Below, piece after piece: positions 5,457 through 8,717 of a stretch of DNA of 8,717 nt. The first letter of the stretch is position 1. Each line of letters starts with the position of its first letter. Made by a program: the position numbers and the translations under genes. The notes under the pieces were generated by a model that was not told where the DNA came from, did no database searches, and was given only the letters and a program-made list of their open reading frames with translations. Source of the stretch: Thermaceae bacterium (lineage in GTDB: Bacteria; Deinococcota; Deinococci; Deinococcales; Marinithermaceae); assembly GCA_027023115.1 (NCBI GenBank), contig JALVWZ010000293.1, positions 1 through 8,717 on the forward strand. The letters are read 5' to 3'.

Positions 5457-6869
5457 GTGGCCGGAAAGACGCTTTACGAAAAGGTTTGGGAAACGCACGA
5501 GGTGCGCCGGCTGGCCAGCGGTCAAAGCCAGCTCTTCATAGACCTGCACCTGATCCACGAGGTAACCAGCCCGCAGGCCTTCGGCATGCTCCGCGAGCTG
5601 GGGCTGCCGGTAGCCATGCCCCACCGCACCTTCGCCACGGTGGACCACATAGTCCCTACCGACTCCCGCGAAGAACCCTTTGCCGACCCGCTGGCGCAGG
5701 CAATGATCGAAGAACTGCGCAAGAACACCAGCGCGAACGGCATCGAGCTGTTCGACGTGGGCAGCGGCAAACAGGGCATAGTCCACGTGGTGGGACCGGA
5801 ACAGGGGCTGACCCAGCCCGGGTTCACCATCGTCTGCGGCGACAGCCACACCTCCACTCACGGCGCGTTCGGAGCCATCGCTTTTGGCATTGGCACCACC
5901 CAGGTGCGCGACGTGCTCGCCACCCAGACGGTGGCCATGCCCCGGCTGAAGGTGCGGCGGATAAACGTCAACGGTGAGCTGCGGCCAGGGGTGAGCGCCA
6001 AGGACGTAATCCTCCACATCATCCGCACCCTGGGGGTAAAGGGCGGCCAAGGGTACGCCTACGAGTACGGCGGCGAGGTTATCGAGGCGATGAGCATGGA
6101 AGAGCGGATGACCGTTTGCAACATGTCCATCGAGGGCGGCGCCCGCGTCGGCTACGTCAACCCCGATGAAACGACCTTTGCCTTCTTGAAAGGGCGGCCC
6201 TACGCCCCGGCCGAAGACGAATGGGAGGACGCGGTGGCTCGCTGGCGCGGCCTGGCCTCCGATCCGGACGCTTCTTATGACGACGTGGTGGAAATAGACG
6301 GCTCGCAGATAGCGCCCTACGTTACCTGGGGCATCAACCCCGGTCAGGCGATCACCGTGGACGAAACCGTGCCCGACCCGGCGCAGCTGCCGGACGACGA
6401 AGCGGAGCTGGTGCGGGAGGCGCTAAAGTACATGCAGCTCGAGCCGGGCCGACCCATCAAGGGCCAGAAGATAGACGTGGCCTTCGTAGGCAGCTGCACC
6501 AACGGCCGCCTTAGCGACCTGCGGGCGGCGGCGCGGGTGCTCGCCGGCCGCCGCGTCGCTGCGGGGGTGCGGGCCCTGGCGGTGCCGGGCAGCGAGCAGG
6601 TGGCCCGCCAGGCCGAGGCCGAAGGGCTCGATCGCGTCTTCCGCGAGGCCGGCTTCGAATGGCGCTACGCCGGTTGCAGCATGTGCCTGGCGATGAACCC
6701 CGACAAGCTGGTGGGCGACGAGATCTCGATAAGCAGCTCCAACCGCAACTTCAAGGGGCGGCAGGGTTCGCCCCGGGGTCGCACACTGCTGGCCAGCCCG
6801 GCGATGGTGGCCGCGGCGGCGGTGGCTGGCGAAGTCGTGGACGTTCGCGATTTTCTGGAGGCAGAGTAA
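5457..6869 (+). CDS. leuC: 3-isopropylmalate dehydratase large subunit LeuC
   Basis: With LeuD this subunit forms isopropylmalate isomerase, which converts 2-isopropylmalate to 3-isopropylmalate in leucine synthesis and carries a [4Fe-4S] cluster. The product is 470 aa, the normal length. Cluster ligands are C347 in SCTNGR and C407/C410 in GCSMC, the same numbers I recall for E. coli LeuC. Other aconitase-family motifs are [13 protein letters not shown] (127-139) and [11 protein letters not shown] (427-437). I chose the GTG at 5457 because a perfect AAAGGAGG (5445-5452) sits 4 nt upstream. An in-frame ATG at 5412 lies before and within the leader terminator and would add 15 residues unlike the family. 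leuD begins within the stop codon. Confidence 0.98.
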   Translation: MAGKTLYEKVWETHEVRRLASGQSQLFIDLHLIHEVTSPQAFGMLRELGLPVAMPHRTFATVDHIVPTDSREEPFADPLAQAMIEELRKNTSANGIELFDVGSGKQGIVHVVGPEQGLTQPGFTIVCGDSHTSTHGAFGAIAFGIGTTQVRDVLATQTVAMPRLKVRRINVNGELRPGVSAKDVILHIIRTLGVKGGQGYAYEYGGEVIEAMSMEERMTVCNMSIEGGARVGYVNPDETTFAFLKGRPYAPAEDEWEDAVARWRGLASDPDASYDDVVEIDGSQIAPYVTWGINPGQAITVDETVPDPAQLPDDEAELVREALKYMQLEPGRPIKGQKIDVAFVGSCTNGRLSDLRAAARVLAGRRVAAGVRALAVPGSEQVARQAEAEGLDRVFREAGFEWRYAGCSMCLAMNPDKLVGDEISISSSNRNFKGRQGSPRGRTLLASPAMVAAAAVAGEVVDVRDFLEAE

Positions 6870-7486
6870 TGGAAGCCATCAAGCGCGTTAGCGGCCGGGC
6901 AGTGGTCATCCCCGGCGACGAGATAGACACCGACCGCATCATCCCGGCCCGTTACCTGAAGGCGATTACCTTCGACGGCCTGGGCGAGGCGTTGTTTTAC
7001 GACGAGCGCTACGACGAAAACGGCAACCCGCGCGAGCACCCGCTCAACCGTCCCGAACGGCAGGGGGCGAGCATCATGGTGGTGGGCGCCGGCTTTGGCT
7101 CCGGCTCCAGCCGCGAACACGCCCCGCAGGCCATCAAGCGGGCCGGGTTCAAGGCCGTCATTGGCGAGAGCTTTGCCGAAATCTTCTTTGGAAACGCCAC
7201 CCAGATAGGCCTGGTTTGCGTTACCCTCGAGCCGGAAGACCTGGGCGTGCTGACCGAGTGGGTGGAGGCCCACCCCGAGGGCGAGGTGGAGGTGGACCTG
7301 GAAGCAGGCGAGGTCCGCTTTGGCGGACGGGTGGCCCCGCTCGGCATCCGCGAGGCGGCCCGCCAGGCGCTGGTGAGCGGCCGCTGGGATCCGCTGTCGG
7401 AGCTGCTGGAGGCGATGGACAAAGTACGCGAAATGGACGAACGCCTGCCGGCGCCGGGGCGCGGCGGCTACGGCCGAATGCGCTAG
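6869..7486 (+). CDS. leuD: 3-isopropylmalate dehydratase small subunit LeuD
   Basis: LeuD is the swivel-domain subunit of isopropylmalate isomerase; it closes over the LeuC cluster and contributes substrate-binding residues. The 205-aa product has the family motifs GDEIDTDRIIP (near residues 14-24) and FGSGSSREHAPQAI (near 69-82). Its length suits the bacterial long LeuD type (about 200). The ATG overlaps the leuC stop by one base (TAATG), and GGAGG at 6857-6861 lies 7 nt upstream within leuC, so translation is coupled and the subunits can be made in equal amounts. The C-terminus ends in a Gly/Arg-rich GRGGYGRMR. Confidence 0.97.
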   Translation: MEAIKRVSGRAVVIPGDEIDTDRIIPARYLKAITFDGLGEALFYDERYDENGNPREHPLNRPERQGASIMVVGAGFGSGSSREHAPQAIKRAGFKAVIGESFAEIFFGNATQIGLVCVTLEPEDLGVLTEWVEAHPEGEVEVDLEAGEVRFGGRVAPLGIREAARQALVSGRWDPLSELLEAMDKVREMDERLPAPGRGGYGRMR

Positions 7487-7504
7487 AAAGTATCCGCGCA
7501 TACC

Positions 7505-7549
7505 AACTTCCCTCCCGGGGTGTGCGAGCCTGAAAACGGGAGGGAAGTT
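7505..7549 (+). promoter_or_regulatory. 13-bp hairpin enclosing the cytochrome gene's ribosome binding site
   Basis: AACTTCCCTCCCG (7505-7517) and CGGGAGGGAAGTT (7537-7549) are perfect inverted repeats around a 19-nt loop. The 3' arm contains GGGAGGG, the only Shine-Dalgarno for the ATG at 7552. In RNA the stem would hide that site. No U-tract follows, so it is not a standard terminator for leuCD, although it may slow polymerase or protect the leuCD mRNA end. Confidence 0.65.
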
Positions 7550-7551
7550 CT

Positions 7552-8013
7552 ATGAGGAAATACCTGGCAGTCGCGGTACTAATGGTGAGTGCGCTGGCTC
7601 TGGCCGGCGGCGGCGAAACCTTGTGGCGGGCACTGCAGCAAAGCATGTACGCAGTCAACTGGCACTACGTTCCCGGGCGGCCGGCCGGTTTTTACCAGGG
7701 CAGCGAACCCCACGGGGCAGTGCTGCGGACCTTCGTCAATAACATCGCCTACGACGCAATCAGGGCCGAGGCCGCAAGCTACCCGGAGGGAGCGATTATC
7801 GCCAAGGAAAACTACTCTGCGGATGGTCAAAAGCTGGGCGCAATCACGGTAATGAAGAAGATCAAGGGTTACGACCCCGAGCACGGCGACTGGTTCTGGG
7901 CCAAGTACGGGCCCGACGGCAAGGTGCTTGCCGCCGGCAAGGTGGCCGGCTGTATCGCCTGCCACGCCGGCGCCGAGGAACAGGACTGGGTCTTTAGCGC
8001 CAAGATCAAGTAA
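7552..8013 (+). CDS. Exported cytochrome P460 / cytochrome c'-beta family protein
   Basis: The 153-aa product begins with a signal peptide (MRKYLAVAVLMVSALALA, likely cut near residue 18) and ends with a c-type heme motif CIACH (134-138). The middle, with AKENY (84-88), GYDP (106-109), GDWFWAKYGPDGKV (112-125) and CHAGAEEQDWVF (137-148), fits the P460 family of periplasmic monoheme beta-sheet proteins. In true P460 a lysine cross-links the heme and the enzyme oxidises hydroxylamine; the cytochrome c'-beta relatives bind NO and lack the cross-link. K85 is a candidate for that lysine, but I cannot decide between the two. The gene lies between leuD and leuB and has its own terminator. Nothing links it to leucine synthesis. 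Its ribosome site is inside a 13-bp inverted repeat. Confidence 0.85.
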   Translation: MRKYLAVAVLMVSALALAGGGETLWRALQQSMYAVNWHYVPGRPAGFYQGSEPHGAVLRTFVNNIAYDAIRAEAASYPEGAIIAKENYSADGQKLGAITVMKKIKGYDPEHGDWFWAKYGPDGKVLAAGKVAGCIACHAGAEEQDWVFSAKIK

Positions 8014-8028
8014 GGGATCGGCTCCGCG

Positions 8029-8056
8029 CCGCGCGCCCGCGGGCGCGCGGTTTTTT
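8029..8056 (+). terminator. Strong intrinsic terminator after the cytochrome gene
   Basis: CCGCGCGCCC (8029-8038) and GGGCGCGCGG (8041-8050) form a stem of nine to ten G+C pairs, followed at once by TTTTTT (8051-8056). It begins 15 nt after the cytochrome stop codon. It should end transcripts from leuCD-cytochrome before leuB. Confidence 0.9.
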
Positions 8057-8093
8057 CGTTCTCGGGTCCGGCGGGATTAAGATAGCGGGGTGA

Positions 8094-8717
<624 letters not shown>

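Noticed and set aside
5367..6050. 227-codon minus-strand frame opposite the leuC leader and leuC
   Set aside because: It is a shadow of leuC in a G+C-rich genome, with no ribosome site or recognisable domain, and it crosses the leu leader.
6665..7501. 278-codon minus-strand frame opposite leuC/leuD
   Set aside because: It is antisense to two certain genes and has low-complexity composition.

Overview
The window is about 65-70% G+C by eye. It looks like chromosomal DNA of a Thermaceae bacterium (phylum Deinococcus-Thermus). The main reason is that IF-2 (574 aa), NusA (397 aa, no C-terminal repeats) and LeuB closely match the Thermus thermophilus proteins as I remember them, including the very short IF-2 N-terminus. 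A secreted P460-type cytochrome and near-leaderless signals also fit. The genus is not certain; a marine relative such as Oceanithermus or Marinithermus is only a guess.

Layout, minus strand. Positions 1-3785 hold the conserved transcription/translation operon rimP-nusA-ylxR-infB, read right to left. The start of a further small gene lies after infB at the left edge. The operon has a recognisable extended -10 promoter at 3757-3785. Its short leader holds a terminator-like hairpin with two competing hairpins. Positions 3934-5118, also minus strand, encode a secreted SMP-30/gluconolactonase-like beta-propeller protein.

Divergent control region. Positions 5119-5456 carry two back-to-back promoters with the same hexamers (TTGACG, 17-bp spacer, TATACT). 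One reads left into the propeller gene behind a perfect 14-bp palindrome. The other reads right into a leucine leader: a 15-codon leader peptide with two CTA Leu codons, a candidate antiterminator and a textbook intrinsic terminator, then leuC.

Layout, plus strand. leuC (5457-6869) and leuD (6869-7486) overlap by 1 nt and encode the two subunits of isopropylmalate isomerase. A gene for an exported P460-family c-type cytochrome (7552-8013) follows. Its ribosome binding site lies inside the 3' arm of a perfect 13-bp inverted repeat, and it ends in its own strong terminator. leuB (from 8109, cut by the window end) supplies the next enzyme of leucine synthesis.

No CRISPR array, insertion sequence, tRNA or rRNA was seen. 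The genes themselves are mostly familiar. The less expected content is regulatory RNA: three separate leader hairpin systems (leuC, rimP, the cytochrome) and one palindromic operator candidate.
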